DNA of 64,000 bases, taken from NCBI RefSeq assembly GCF_017991995.1, contig NZ_JAGOPN010000015.1, forward strand, positions 111,947 through 175,946, written 5' to 3'. Origin of the DNA: Pseudacidovorax sp. (GTDB taxonomy: Bacteria > Pseudomonadota > Gammaproteobacteria > Burkholderiales > Burkholderiaceae_C). The translations under genes and the position numbers were made by a program. Below, piece after piece: positions 25,902 to 34,614 of the stretch (position 1 is its first letter; every line of letters begins with the position of its first letter). Below the pieces are notes generated by a model. That model was not told the origin of the DNA. It did not search any database and saw only the letters and a list, made by a program, of their open reading frames with translations.

Positions 25902-26891
25902 TCAGGCCGCAGGCACCGGCACCCGGTCCGCCCCCTCGAAATCCGCATGCGCCGCCAGGAAGTCCAGTACCGCCCGCACCCGCGCCGGCAAACGCCCGGG
26001 CCGGCCCAGGTAGACGGCATGCAGCGGCTCCAGCTCGTGCGGATTGAAGGCCTCCATCACCGGCACCAGGCGCCCGGCGCGCAAGTCGGGCAGCACGTGA
26101 TAGATGGACAGACGCGCCAGCCCCACGCCTTCCAGCGCCAGCAAGCGCAGCGCCGCACCGTCGCTGGCGCGGGCGCTGCCCACCACCGGCATGGCCACCG
26201 CACGGCCATCGACGACCAGCGGCCAGTCGGGCACGTTGCGGCGGTAGGTGGAGCCCAGGCGGTTGTGGCGCGCGAGTTGCTCCACCGTGGTGGGCATGCC
26301 GTGCAGCGCCAGGTAGTCAGGTGAGCCGACGATGGCCTGCGCCGTGTGGCCCAGCAGCCGGCCCACCAGATCCGAAGGCGGCAGCTTGCCCCAGCGGATC
26401 GCGATGTCGCAGCGTTCCTCCATCAGGTCGACCACGCGGTCGGTCAGCAACACGTCCACCTGCAGCTCCGGATAGGCCTCCAGCAGCCGCGGCACCAGCG
26501 GCAGCAGCAGCCGATGCCCGAAGGGAATGCTGGCGTTGATACTGACCCGCCCCCGCGGTGCCGCGCCGGCGCCCACGCAGCGCTCGGCCTCGTCCAGGTC
26601 GGCCAGCACACGCAGGCCGCGCTCGTAGAAGAGCTGCCCTTCGGCCGTGAGCTGCAGCTTGCGGGTGGAGCGGTGCACCAGTTGCACCGAGAGGCGCGCT
26701 TCCAGCCGCGCCACCAGCTTGCTGATGGCCGAGGGCGTCAGGCCCAGGTGCCGGGCTGCGGCCGAGAAGCCGCCCCGGTCCACCACCTGCACGAAGGCCT
26801 CCAGTTCGCCGGCGCGGTTGACCTCGACCCGCGCGGGGGCCGATTTGTGAATTGGCTTCACAGCTGCTTGTCCAGAGAGCGTCCTAGTCAT
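25902..26891 (-). CDS. LysR-family transcriptional regulator
   Basis: A 329-residue regulator with an N-terminal winged HTH after a 25-residue basic extension (ELEAFVQVVDRGGFSAAARHLGLTPSAISKLVARLEARL, about 29-67). A periplasmic-binding-like effector domain (about 115-320) begins GRVSINASIPFGHRLLLPLVPRLLEAYPELQVDVLL. The effector-domain strand VDLMEERCDIAIRWGKL is typical of the large LTTR group that represses or activates divergent genes. It is divergent from an MFS exporter with a 32-bp gap, so both promoters overlap within it and within the coding ends; the exporter and the reductase downstream are its likely targets. ATG 26891 is the first in-frame start. Confidence 0.93.
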   Translation of the reverse strand: MTRTLSGQAAVKPIHKSAPARVEVNRAGELEAFVQVVDRGGFSAAARHLGLTPSAISKLVARLEARLSVQLVHRSTRKLQLTAEGQLFYERGLRVLADLDEAERCVGAGAAPRGRVSINASIPFGHRLLLPLVPRLLEAYPELQVDVLLTDRVVDLMEERCDIAIRWGKLPPSDLVGRLLGHTAQAIVGSPDYLALHGMPTTVEQLARHNRLGSTYRRNVPDWPLVVDGRAVAMPVVGSARASDGAALRLLALEGVGLARLSIYHVLPDLRAGRLVPVMEAFNPHELEPLHAVYLGRPGRLPARVRAVLDFLAAHADFEGADRVPVPAA

Positions 26892-26923
26892 CGTGACGCG
26901 ATCAGACCACAGTCACGGCCATC

Positions 26924-28117
26924 ATGCCTCTCGCACTTCTTGCCCTCACCGCCGGCGCCTTTGGCATCGGCACCACCGAATTCGTCATCATGGGCCTGCT
27001 GCAGCAGGTCGCGGCCGACCTGCACGTGTCCATCACGGCGGCCGGCCTGCTCATTTCCGGCTATGCGCTGGGCGTCGCCGTGGGCGCGCCGGTGCTCACG
27101 CTGGCCACGCGGCGCCTGCCGCGACGCACGGTGCTGATCGCGCTGATGGGCGTGTTCACCGCCGGCAACATCGCCTGCGCCCTGGCGCCGGACTACGCCA
27201 CGCTGATGGCCGCCCGGGTGCTCACCTCGCTGGCGCACGGCACCTTCTTCGGCGTCGGCGCCGTGGTGGCGGCCGGCTTGGTGGCGCCCGAACGGCGCGC
27301 CTCCGCCATCGCGCTGATGTTCACCGGCCTCACGGCCGCCACGCTGCTGGGCGTGCCGGCCGGCGCCTGGATCGGGCTGCAATGGGGCTGGCGCGCCACG
27401 TTCTGGGCCGTGGCCGTGGTCGGCGTGGTCGCGCTCGCGGTGCTGATGCGCTTCGTGCCGCGGCAGGTGCAGGCCGAGGCGCCCGCCACGCTGGCCGAGG
27501 AGCTGTCGGTGCTGGCCCGGCCGCAGGTGTGGCTGAGCCTGGCCATCACCATCCTGGGCTTCGGCGGCGTGTTCGCCTTCTACACCTACGTGCAGCCGGT
27601 GCTGACGCAGGTGACCGGACTTTCCGTCGCGGCCGTGTCGCCGCTGCTGCTGGTCTTCGGCGGCGGGCTGGCGGTGGGCAACATCCTCGGCGGCCGGCTG
27701 GCCGACCGGGCGCCGATGCCGGCCGTGATCGGCACCCTGCTCGCGCTGGCCGTGGTGCTGGCGCTGGCCCCGCTCGCCATGCCGCATCGGGTGACGGCGG
27801 CGGTCTTCCTGGCCGCCCTCGGCGTGGCTGCCTTCGCCACCGCCGCGCCGCTGCAGGCCCGCATGCTGGAGCAGGCGGCCGGCGCGGGTCAGAACCTCGC
27901 GTCCAGCCTGAACATCGCCGCCTTCAATCTGGGCAACGCCCTGGGCGCGTGGGTGGGCGGCGCTGTCATCGACCACGGGCCCGGGCTGCAGGGCCTCGGT
28001 CCCGCAGCCGCCGGGCTCACGCTGGCCGGGCTGGCGCTGGCGCTGGTCAGCCGGGCGATGCAGCGTCGTCGCCTGTCCGCCGACACGCCTTCCGCGCCGC
28101 GCCGCTGCAACGCTTGA
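26924..28117 (+). CDS. MFS exporter, DHA1 (AraJ/PbuE-like)
   Basis: A 397-residue, 12-helix transporter. The start LLALTAGAFGIGTTEFVIMGLLQQVAADL is the signature of the AraJ/YdhP/PbuE subgroup, which exports sugars, purine nucleosides or drugs. Motif A-like LTLATRRLPRRTVLI and SLAHGTFFGVGAVVAAGLVAPERRASAIA follow. The proton-coupled export role is from family knowledge; the cargo is unknown. The divergent LysR gene 32 bp away is the probable regulator, and an aldo/keto reductase follows after 25 bp, so exporter and reductase may form a detoxification pair. Confidence 0.9.
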   Translation: MPLALLALTAGAFGIGTTEFVIMGLLQQVAADLHVSITAAGLLISGYALGVAVGAPVLTLATRRLPRRTVLIALMGVFTAGNIACALAPDYATLMAARVLTSLAHGTFFGVGAVVAAGLVAPERRASAIALMFTGLTAATLLGVPAGAWIGLQWGWRATFWAVAVVGVVALAVLMRFVPRQVQAEAPATLAEELSVLARPQVWLSLAITILGFGGVFAFYTYVQPVLTQVTGLSVAAVSPLLLVFGGGLAVGNILGGRLADRAPMPAVIGTLLALAVVLALAPLAMPHRVTAAVFLAALGVAAFATAAPLQARMLEQAAGAGQNLASSLNIAAFNLGNALGAWVGGAVIDHGPGLQGLGPAAAGLTLAGLALALVSRAMQRRRLSADTPSAPRRCNA

Positions 28118-28142
28118 CCTTCACATCCAAGGAGAAACCACC

Positions 28143-29183
28143 ATGGAACACCGACTGCTTGGCCGCTCCGGCTTCCGCGTCCCCGTGCTCGGCTTTGGCG
28201 CCGGCACCTTCGGCGGGCAAGGGCCGCTCTTCAGCGCCTGGGGCCGCACCGACGTGGACGAGGCCCGCGAGATGATCGCCATCTGCCTGGAGGCCGGCGT
28301 GTCGCTCTTCGACACGGCCGACGTCTACTCCGACGGGGCCTCCGAACGCGTGCTGGGTGAGACGCTGCAGGGCCGGCGGCACGAGGCCATTCTGTCGACC
28401 AAGCTCACGCTGCCCGCCGGGCCCGGGCCCAACGACCGGGGCTGGTCGCGCCATCACCTGATCAACGGCGTGGACGCCGCGCTGCGCCGCCTGCGCACCG
28501 AACACATCGACATCCTGCAACTGCATGCCTTCGACGCCGCCACGTCCGTCGAGCAGATGCTGCGCACGCTGGACGACCTGGTGCGCAGCGGCAAGGTGCG
28601 CAGCATCGGCGCCTCCAACTTCGCGGGCTGGCAGCTGATGAAGGCACTGGCCGCGGCCGACCGGCTCGGCACGGAGCGCTTCGTCGCCAACCAGACGTAC
28701 TACTCGCTGGTGGGCCGCGACTACGAATGGGAGCTGATGCCGCTGGGCATCGACCAGGGCCTCGGCGCCATCGTCTGGAGTCCGCTGGGCTGGGGCCGGC
28801 TCACGGGCCGCATCCGCCGCGGCCAGCCGCTGCCCGAAGGCAGCCGCCTGCACCAGACGGCCGGCTTCGCGCCGCCGGTGGAGGACGAGCGCCTGTTCCG
28901 CGTGGTCGAGGCCATGGACACCGTGGCCGAGGAAACGGGCCGCACCCTGCCCCAGATCGCCATCAACTGGCTGCTGCAGCGGCCCACGGTGAGCAGCGTG
29001 CTCATCGGCGCGCGCGACGCGACGCAACTGCGCCAGAACCTCGGCGCCATCGGCTGGCAGCTGAGCGCCGCGCAGATGGCCCGCCTGGACGCCGCCAGCG
29101 CCGTAACGCCACCCTATCCCTACTACCCGTACTGGAACGGCCAGTTCACCGAACTGGCACCGCCAGCCGTGCCGCGGGGTTGA
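28143..29183 (+). CDS. Aldo/keto reductase
   Basis: A 346-residue cytosolic TIM-barrel oxidoreductase using NADPH. The catalytic tetrad is visible as Asp57, Tyr62 (FDTADVYSDG), Lys87 (STKLTL) and His128 (LQLHAFD). The C-terminal cofactor site follows as LIGARDATQLRQNLGA. The group resembles YajO or potassium-channel-beta-type AKRs that reduce aldehydes and ketones. AAGGAG lies 8 bases before ATG 28143, and the gene follows the MFS exporter by 25 bp, suggesting a shared transcript under the LysR regulator. The substrate is not evident. Confidence 0.93.
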   Translation: MEHRLLGRSGFRVPVLGFGAGTFGGQGPLFSAWGRTDVDEAREMIAICLEAGVSLFDTADVYSDGASERVLGETLQGRRHEAILSTKLTLPAGPGPNDRGWSRHHLINGVDAALRRLRTEHIDILQLHAFDAATSVEQMLRTLDDLVRSGKVRSIGASNFAGWQLMKALAAADRLGTERFVANQTYYSLVGRDYEWELMPLGIDQGLGAIVWSPLGWGRLTGRIRRGQPLPEGSRLHQTAGFAPPVEDERLFRVVEAMDTVAEETGRTLPQIAINWLLQRPTVSSVLIGARDATQLRQNLGAIGWQLSAAQMARLDAASAVTPPYPYYPYWNGQFTELAPPAVPRG

Positions 29184-29212
29184 GGCCAGGCGCGCGCAGC
29201 GACCTCGGCCTT

Positions 29213-29230
29213 GCTCGCCTGCAAGCGAGC
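29213..29230. terminator. Hairpin between convergent AKR and SDR genes
   Basis: GCTCGC (29213-29218) and GCGAGC (29225-29230) form a 6-bp stem with a 6-base loop in the 69-bp convergent gap. No T run follows, so its role as a terminator is tentative. Confidence 0.4.
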
Positions 29231-29252
29231 CCTCCGCCGAAGGCAGTCCCGC

Positions 29253-30167
29253 TCAACCGCCGCGCAGTTGCGCCTTCAACTGCGCCCCCACCTCCGGCCG
29301 CTCCAGGAAGGGATCGGCCGGGTTCTGGATGGCGACGATGTTCTCCATGCGGCTCTTCACGTTGCCCAGGGCCTTGGCGCCCGTGTGGCTGAAGACATAG
29401 AACTGGTTGTCGCTGATGGCCTGGAAGACCTTGTGCGCCACTTCGGCCGCCGTGACCTTGCCGCTGGTGACGGCCTTCTCGGTCATCGCCTGGCCGATGA
29501 GCTGGCTCTTGGTCAGCTGGCCTTGCGCGAGCGAGCCGCCGGGCCGGTTGCGCTCGCTGTGGGTGATGCCGGTGGGCACGAAGTACGGGCACAGCAGGCT
29601 GGCGCCCACCTGGTCGGTCACCAGGCGCAGGTCCTGGTACATCGTTTCGGTCAGGCTCACCACCGCGGCCTTGGCGGCGTTGTAGATGCCCATGTTGGGC
29701 GGCGTCAGCAGCCCGGCCATGCTGGCCGTGTTGGTGATGTGGCCGCGGTAGGCCGGATCCTTCTCGGCGGCCTCCAGCATCATGGGCACGAACAGGCGCA
29801 CACCGTGCACCACGCCCCACAGGTCCACGCCCAGCACCCACTCCCAGTCGGCCACGGTGTTCTCCCACACCAGGCCGCCGGCGCCCACGCCCGCGTTGTT
29901 GAAGACGAAATGCGGCGCGCCGAAGCGCTCCTTCACCGCGGCGGCCAGCGCCTCCATTTCGCTGGCGCTGGAGACGTCCACCTTGCGCGCCATCACCTGC
30001 ACGCCGGCGGCCTTCATCTCGGCCTCGGCCTTGTCGAGTGCATCCTGCTGCACGTCGACCAGCACGAGGTTCATGCCGCGCGCGGCACCGATGCGCGCGC
30101 ACTCGAGGCCGAAGCCGGAAGCGGCGCCGGTCAGCACCGCGGTCTTGCCGTGGAAGTCCTGGATCAT
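29253..30167 (-). CDS. Short-chain dehydrogenase/reductase
   Basis: A 304-residue NAD(P)-dependent SDR. The cofactor motif is TGAASGFG (13-20), followed by NNAG (90-93), Ser149 and the YxxxK pair Tyr162/Lys166 (YNAAK). A C-terminal extension (about 250-304) beyond the usual 250-residue SDR core carries PFLERPEVGAQLKAQL. It begins, or rather ends, the long minus-strand run of acyl-CoA genes, separated by 134 bp from the GST gene. Substrate not predictable; ketone or secondary alcohol turnover is typical. Confidence 0.9.
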   Translation of the reverse strand: MIQDFHGKTAVLTGAASGFGLECARIGAARGMNLVLVDVQQDALDKAEAEMKAAGVQVMARKVDVSSASEMEALAAAVKERFGAPHFVFNNAGVGAGGLVWENTVADWEWVLGVDLWGVVHGVRLFVPMMLEAAEKDPAYRGHITNTASMAGLLTPPNMGIYNAAKAAVVSLTETMYQDLRLVTDQVGASLLCPYFVPTGITHSERNRPGGSLAQGQLTKSQLIGQAMTEKAVTSGKVTAAEVAHKVFQAISDNQFYVFSHTGAKALGNVKSRMENIVAIQNPADPFLERPEVGAQLKAQLRGG

Positions 30168-30301
30168 GGAAGTCGGTCCTTTTGCCGTTGTCTCTGAATG
30201 CGGATGAAAGCCGCTGTGCGAGCGATTGGAGCGCCCGCGGTGCCGGCGGGCTGTCCTGCAGGCGACGTTGACAGACTGGTCGCCAACCGCCCTGGTTGCG
30301 G

Positions 30302-31243
30302 TCAGCCCGCGTCCGCCGCCTTCAGCACATAACCCGTACGCGGAAAGTGCACGTGCAGTGCGCCCGCGCGCTCATCCTCGCGTGCCAGCGTGAAGTGCGT
30401 GCGGGTGGCCGCCACGAGCGTACCGGCGGTTTCTTCCAGGCCGAAGCTTTCGGCACGGATCGTCACCGCGCTGCCCAGCGGGATGCCGTGGTCGTCCTGG
30501 AAGGTGCTGTCGGTCAGCAGGGTCTTGGGTGCGGCGGCCTTGGCGATGGCCAGCGCATCGGCCGAGCTGATCTTCTCGAAACTGCCGTGGCCGATGGCCT
30601 TGATGCGGTCCATCCAGTCGACCACCGCCGGCGTGAGCTGAAGGATGGACTTCACGGCATTCACGCGGCTGGTGTACCAGAGCGGGTGATAGGCCGCGAA
30701 GTCGGCGATGCACGGCACCTCGCCCAGCAGGTGGCTGCGGTCGTCCAGCATGTCGGACAGGCGCCGCAGGTAGTTTTTGTACGCCGCAGCCGCATCGGCC
30801 GGCCGGATGCGCGTCATGTTGCCCGCGCTCATCTTGCCGCGGTCCTCGCCGAAGACCTTTGCCGCTTCGGCCGGGAGGTTTGCAAAAAGTTCGGCCGCGC
30901 CTTTGGGCTGAAGGTTCCAGGCCATGGCGGCCCAGAACAGCGTGCTGTCGGCCCACTGCGCCACGATGCGCGCGAGGCCCTTCTCGGGCTCGGGGTAGAG
31001 CGTGGGTTCCGGATGCAGGTGTTCGAGCACATCGGCGATGAGAGCAGTATCGCAATACACGTCGGCCCCCACCTGAAGCACCGGCGTGCGGCGGTAGCCG
31101 CCGGTCAGCGCCACAAGGTCAGGCTTTGGCATGACCGAGGGAATGATGACCGATTTCCAGGCCAGCTTCTTGTGGCCGAGCAGCAGGCGCACCTTCTCCG
31201 AGAAGGGTGAGGCGGCGTAGTGGTGCAGGATGATGTCTGCCAT
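30302..31243 (-). CDS. Glutathione S-transferase family protein with C-terminal extension
   Basis: A 313-residue protein. A thioredoxin-fold N-terminal domain (1-~80) has LHHYAASPFSEKVRLLLGHKKL and the cis-proline segment RRTPVLQVGADVYCDTALI. The all-helical GST C-terminal domain follows (about 90-215). Beyond position ~225, some 85 further residues (SADALAIAKAAAPKT ... HFPRTGYVLK) are not part of a normal 200-220-residue GST and are strand-rich by composition. Possible roles are glutathione conjugation or isomerisation of an acyl intermediate. It lies 116 bp downstream of the AidB-like dehydrogenase; cotranscription is possible. Confidence 0.85.
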   Translation of the reverse strand: MADIILHHYAASPFSEKVRLLLGHKKLAWKSVIIPSVMPKPDLVALTGGYRRTPVLQVGADVYCDTALIADVLEHLHPEPTLYPEPEKGLARIVAQWADSTLFWAAMAWNLQPKGAAELFANLPAEAAKVFGEDRGKMSAGNMTRIRPADAAAAYKNYLRRLSDMLDDRSHLLGEVPCIADFAAYHPLWYTSRVNAVKSILQLTPAVVDWMDRIKAIGHGSFEKISSADALAIAKAAAPKTLLTDSTFQDDHGIPLGSAVTIRAESFGLEETAGTLVAATRTHFTLAREDERAGALHVHFPRTGYVLKAADAG

Positions 31244-31359
31244 GGAGACTCCGGAAAAGGCGGCGGCATGGCGCCGGATTCAGCGGCGCAGGCCGCTGCG
31301 TGGGTCGGATGCGAAGAACGGTGGGCCGGACCGGCGATGCGGCCCGGCAAAGGGCCCGC

Positions 31360-33030
31360 TCAGCGCGGCATGGCCCGGGCCAGGATGGCATCGAAATCGG
31401 CGCCCTCGCCCAGTGTGCCGAAAGTCTGGCCCCAGTCGCCACCGATGCGCGAGGCACAGAAGGCTTCGTGCACCGCGGCGGGTGCCGTCTGCACCAGCAG
31501 GGCCGCCTGCACGGCGAGCGCCACGTCCTGCGCCAGGCGACGGGCCTGCGTCTCGGTGGCCATGGCCTCCACGCGCATGGGCAGGGCGTCCATCAGCCGG
31601 TCGAGCGCGGGATGCGCGCCGCGGGCGGGAGCGAGTTCCTCGGCCAGCGCGGCGGCGATGTCGCCCTTGCGCAGGGCGCGCAGCAGGTCGATGGCCATGA
31701 TGTTGCCGGCGCCCTCCCAGATGGAGTTGACCGGCATCTCGCGGTAGATGCGGGCCAGTACGCCTTCGCCGCCCTCCTCCACGTAGCCGTTGCCGCCCAG
31801 GCATTCCATCGCTTCCTGCGCCAGCGCGGCGCCGCGCTTGCAGATCCAGAACTTGGCGATGGGCGTGAGCACGCGGGCCAGCAGGCGCTCGCGCGGATCC
31901 TGCGTGCGGTCGAAGGCGCGCGCGAGGCGGATCGACAGGGCCACGGCCGCTTCGCTCTCGAGCGCCATGTCGGCCAGCACGTTCTTCATCAACGGTTGCT
32001 CGATCAGCGGCCGGCCGAAGGCGCTGCGCTGCGCCGTGTGGTTGAGGGCCTGCGCCAGCGCCTGCCGCATCAGGCCGCTGGTGCCCAGCGAGCAGTCGAG
32101 CCGAGTCATGGTGCCCATCTCGAGGATCTGCGGCACGCCTCGGCCTTCCTCGCCCACCAGCCAGGCCGTGGCGCCGTGGAACTCGACCTCGGAACTGGCA
32201 TTGGCCTTGTTGCCCATCTTGTCCTTCAGGCGCTGGATGCGCAGTGCGTTGCGCGTGCCATCCGGCAGCACCCGCGGCAGGAAGAAGCAGGTCAGCCCGG
32301 CCGGCGCCTGCGCCAGCACCAGGAACGCATCGCACATGGGCGCCGAGAAGAACCACTTGTGGCCGGTCAGCACATAGCGCTCGCCCCAGGCATCGGCGCC
32401 GTCGCGCACCGCCTGCGTGGTGTTGGCCCGCACGTCCGAGCCACCCTGCTTCTCGGTCATGCCCATGCCCATGGTCACGCCCGGCTTGTCGCGCCAGACG
32501 GCCAACTGCGGGTCGTACCAGCGGCTCTGAAGCTTGGCCGCCCAGTCGGCGTAGATGGCGGAATTGCCGCGCAGGCCGGGCGTGGCCGCATAGGTCATCG
32601 AGATGGGACAGAGCATCGAGGGCTCCAGCTCGGTGAAGAGCATGAAGCCGGCGGCGCGCTGCACGTGCGGCGAACGGCCGACCGCGACCGCCGCCGGATC
32701 GCCCGCCTCGGCCCAGGGCGTGCCGTGCAGGCCCGCGCCCACGGCGGCGGTCATCAGCGCGTGGTAGCTGGGATGGAACTCCACCTCGTCGGTGCGCCGA
32801 CCGAAGCGGTCGTGCGTGTGCAGCACCGGCGTGTGCACATTGGCCAGGCGCGCATGCTGGTGCATCTGCGCAGTGCCCACCTCGCGGCCCAGCGCCTGCA
32901 GCGGTGCCAGCTCCAGCCCCGGCGCGTTGAAGCGCAGGGCGTCCTGCAGCGCACGGTTCGTGGCGAACAGGTCGTAGTCCACCAGCGGCTCGGGCTGGTT
33001 GAAGACTTCGTGCGTGACAAAGGGGTTCAT
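31360..33030 (-). CDS. AidB-like acyl-CoA dehydrogenase
   Basis: A 556-residue FAD flavoprotein of the acyl-CoA dehydrogenase superfamily, closest to the AidB/isovaleryl-CoA branch. The motifs MGMTEKQGGSDVRANTT, YVLTGHKWFFSAPMCDAFLVLAQ, and LDCSLGTSGLMRQALAQALNHT resemble AidB, whose E. coli form binds DNA and limits alkylation damage; many relatives appear to be true acyl-CoA dehydrogenases. AGGAGG precedes ATG 33030. In a beta-oxidation neighbourhood a catabolic role is at least as likely as DNA protection. It is followed 66 bp upstream by the MDR reductase on the same strand. Confidence 0.88.
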   Translation of the reverse strand: MNPFVTHEVFNQPEPLVDYDLFATNRALQDALRFNAPGLELAPLQALGREVGTAQMHQHARLANVHTPVLHTHDRFGRRTDEVEFHPSYHALMTAAVGAGLHGTPWAEAGDPAAVAVGRSPHVQRAAGFMLFTELEPSMLCPISMTYAATPGLRGNSAIYADWAAKLQSRWYDPQLAVWRDKPGVTMGMGMTEKQGGSDVRANTTQAVRDGADAWGERYVLTGHKWFFSAPMCDAFLVLAQAPAGLTCFFLPRVLPDGTRNALRIQRLKDKMGNKANASSEVEFHGATAWLVGEEGRGVPQILEMGTMTRLDCSLGTSGLMRQALAQALNHTAQRSAFGRPLIEQPLMKNVLADMALESEAAVALSIRLARAFDRTQDPRERLLARVLTPIAKFWICKRGAALAQEAMECLGGNGYVEEGGEGVLARIYREMPVNSIWEGAGNIMAIDLLRALRKGDIAAALAEELAPARGAHPALDRLMDALPMRVEAMATETQARRLAQDVALAVQAALLVQTAPAAVHEAFCASRIGGDWGQTFGTLGEGADFDAILARAMPR

Positions 33031-33096
33031 GCCTGCCTCCTGGTGGGGTGGTGCCGGGTGCGATGCGCCTCGCTCCGGGCGGGGCGGGTCAGCGCA

Positions 33097-34113
33097 TCAG
33101 ACCAGCTTGACCAGCTGCTTGCCGAAGTTCTTGCCCTTGAGCAGGCCCAGGAAGGCCTCGGGCGCCTTCTCGATGCCTTCGGCGATGGACTCGCGCGGGC
33201 GCAGCTTGCCGGTGGCGACCAGCGTGCCCAGCTCCTTGAGCGCCTCGGGCCACACCTCCATGTGCTCGCTGACGATGAAGCCTTCGAGCTTCACGCGGTT
33301 GATCAGCAGCAGCGTGGGGTTCTGGATGGGCAGCGGCTGGCCGTCGTAGCCGGCGATCATGCCGCACAGGGCGATGCGGGCGAAGGCGTTCAGGCGCAGC
33401 AGCACCGCGTCGAGGATGTAGCCGCCCACGTTCTCGAAGTAGCCGTCGATGCCGTCGGGGCAGGCTTCCTTGAGCGCGGCGCTCATGCTCTTGACGTCGG
33501 GGTGCTGGCGGTAGTCGATGCAGGCGTCGAAGCCCAGCTCGTCCGTCACGTACTTGCACTTGTCCGGGCCGCCCGCGATGCCGACCACGCGGCAGCCGCG
33601 GGCCTTGGCCAGCGCGCCGAAGGCGCTGCCGACGGCGCCGCTCGCGGCCGTGACGACCAGCGTCTCGCCGGCCTTGGGCGCGATGATCTTGACCAGGCCG
33701 TACCAGGCCGTCACGCCGGGCATGCCGACGGCGCCCAGGTAGTGCGACAGCGGCACATGCGTGGTGTCGACCTTGCGCAGCACGCCGGGCTGGTTGGCGT
33801 CGACCACGCCGTATTCCTGCCAGCCGCCGAAGCCCACCACCTTGTCGCCGATGGCAAATTTGGGATGGCGGCTTTCGATCACCTCGCCCACCGTGCCGCC
33901 CTGGAAGGTCTGGCCCAGGGGCTGCGAGGCGGCATAGCTCTTGGAGTCGTTCATGCGGCCGCGCATGTACGGGTCCAGGCTGAGGTAGTGGTGGCGCACC
34001 AGCACCTGGCCGTCGGCCAGAGCCGGCGTCTCGCCCACGACGAGCTTGAAGTTCGACAGCTCGGCCTCGCCGGTCGGGCGGTTGTCCAGATGGATCTGCT
34101 TGTTCTGCGGCAT
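33097..34113 (-). CDS. NADP-dependent MDR oxidoreductase (CurA / leukotriene-B4-dehydrogenase type)
   Basis: A 338-residue zinc-free medium-chain reductase. It has YLSLDPYMRGRMND near residue 45, the nucleotide motif AASGAVGSAFGALAKARGCRVVGIAGG (about 155-181), and FENVGGYILDAVLLRLN. Relatives such as CurA and prostaglandin reductase reduce the double bond of alpha,beta-unsaturated ketones. Here it could remove enones formed during acyl-chain degradation. It is preceded by the PaaI thioesterase (15-bp gap) and followed by the AidB-like dehydrogenase, so it is within the same transcription unit. Confidence 0.92.
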   Translation of the reverse strand: MPQNKQIHLDNRPTGEAELSNFKLVVGETPALADGQVLVRHHYLSLDPYMRGRMNDSKSYAASQPLGQTFQGGTVGEVIESRHPKFAIGDKVVGFGGWQEYGVVDANQPGVLRKVDTTHVPLSHYLGAVGMPGVTAWYGLVKIIAPKAGETLVVTAASGAVGSAFGALAKARGCRVVGIAGGPDKCKYVTDELGFDACIDYRQHPDVKSMSAALKEACPDGIDGYFENVGGYILDAVLLRLNAFARIALCGMIAGYDGQPLPIQNPTLLLINRVKLEGFIVSEHMEVWPEALKELGTLVATGKLRPRESIAEGIEKAPEAFLGLLKGKNFGKQLVKLV

Positions 34114-34128
34114 GGTTGGCTCTCTCTG

Positions 34129-34563
34129 TCAGTCGGTGGAAAGGGGTTTGAGGTCATGCACGCCTCGGCCATCGACCGGCAGGCGCTTGACGTACTTGAA
34201 GGTGCCGGTAGCGTGCGTGCACAGCCGGCCCGCCGCGTCGACGATGCGCGCCTCGGTGAAGGCCATCGTGGCCGTGCGGTGCATCAGGCGGCCGTAGGCC
34301 ACGAGCGGGCCGCGCGCAGGCTGCATGAAGCTGGTCTTCATCTCGATGGTGACCACGCCGATCTCCGGCTGCACGCTGCGTGCGGCGGTGGCCATGGTCA
34401 CATCCAGCAGCGTCATGCAGGCGCCGCCGTGCGCCACCTGGAAGCTGTTGAGATGCTCATCGGCCGGCGTGTAGTGCAGCTCCGACTCGCCGCCCTCGAA
34501 GCGGTGCATCGTGAAGCCCAGGTGGTGGACGAAGGGAATGTCGACGCCGAAGGAAATGTTCAT
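34129..34563 (-). CDS. PaaI-type hotdog thioesterase (first of two)
   Basis: A 144-residue single-hotdog protein of the PaaI/YigI acyl-CoA thioesterase group. The catalytic helix motif HGGACMTLLDVTMATAAR is clear, with PADEHLNSFQVA before it and the strand VTIEMKTSFMQPARGP after it. Such enzymes release free CoA from stalled acyl- or aroyl-CoA. It lies between the SDR (51-bp gap) and the MDR reductase (15 bp). A second PaaI-type gene sits at 37572-37997 in the same block, the two probably differing in chain preference. Confidence 0.87.
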   Translation of the reverse strand: MNISFGVDIPFVHHLGFTMHRFEGGESELHYTPADEHLNSFQVAHGGACMTLLDVTMATAARSVQPEIGVVTIEMKTSFMQPARGPLVAYGRLMHRTATMAFTEARIVDAAGRLCTHATGTFKYVKRLPVDGRGVHDLKPLSTD

Positions 34564-34614
34564 GGTCTGGAAGGCTGCCGCACGAGGCGGCGCGGGTTCG
34601 ATGGAAAGGCGGGC

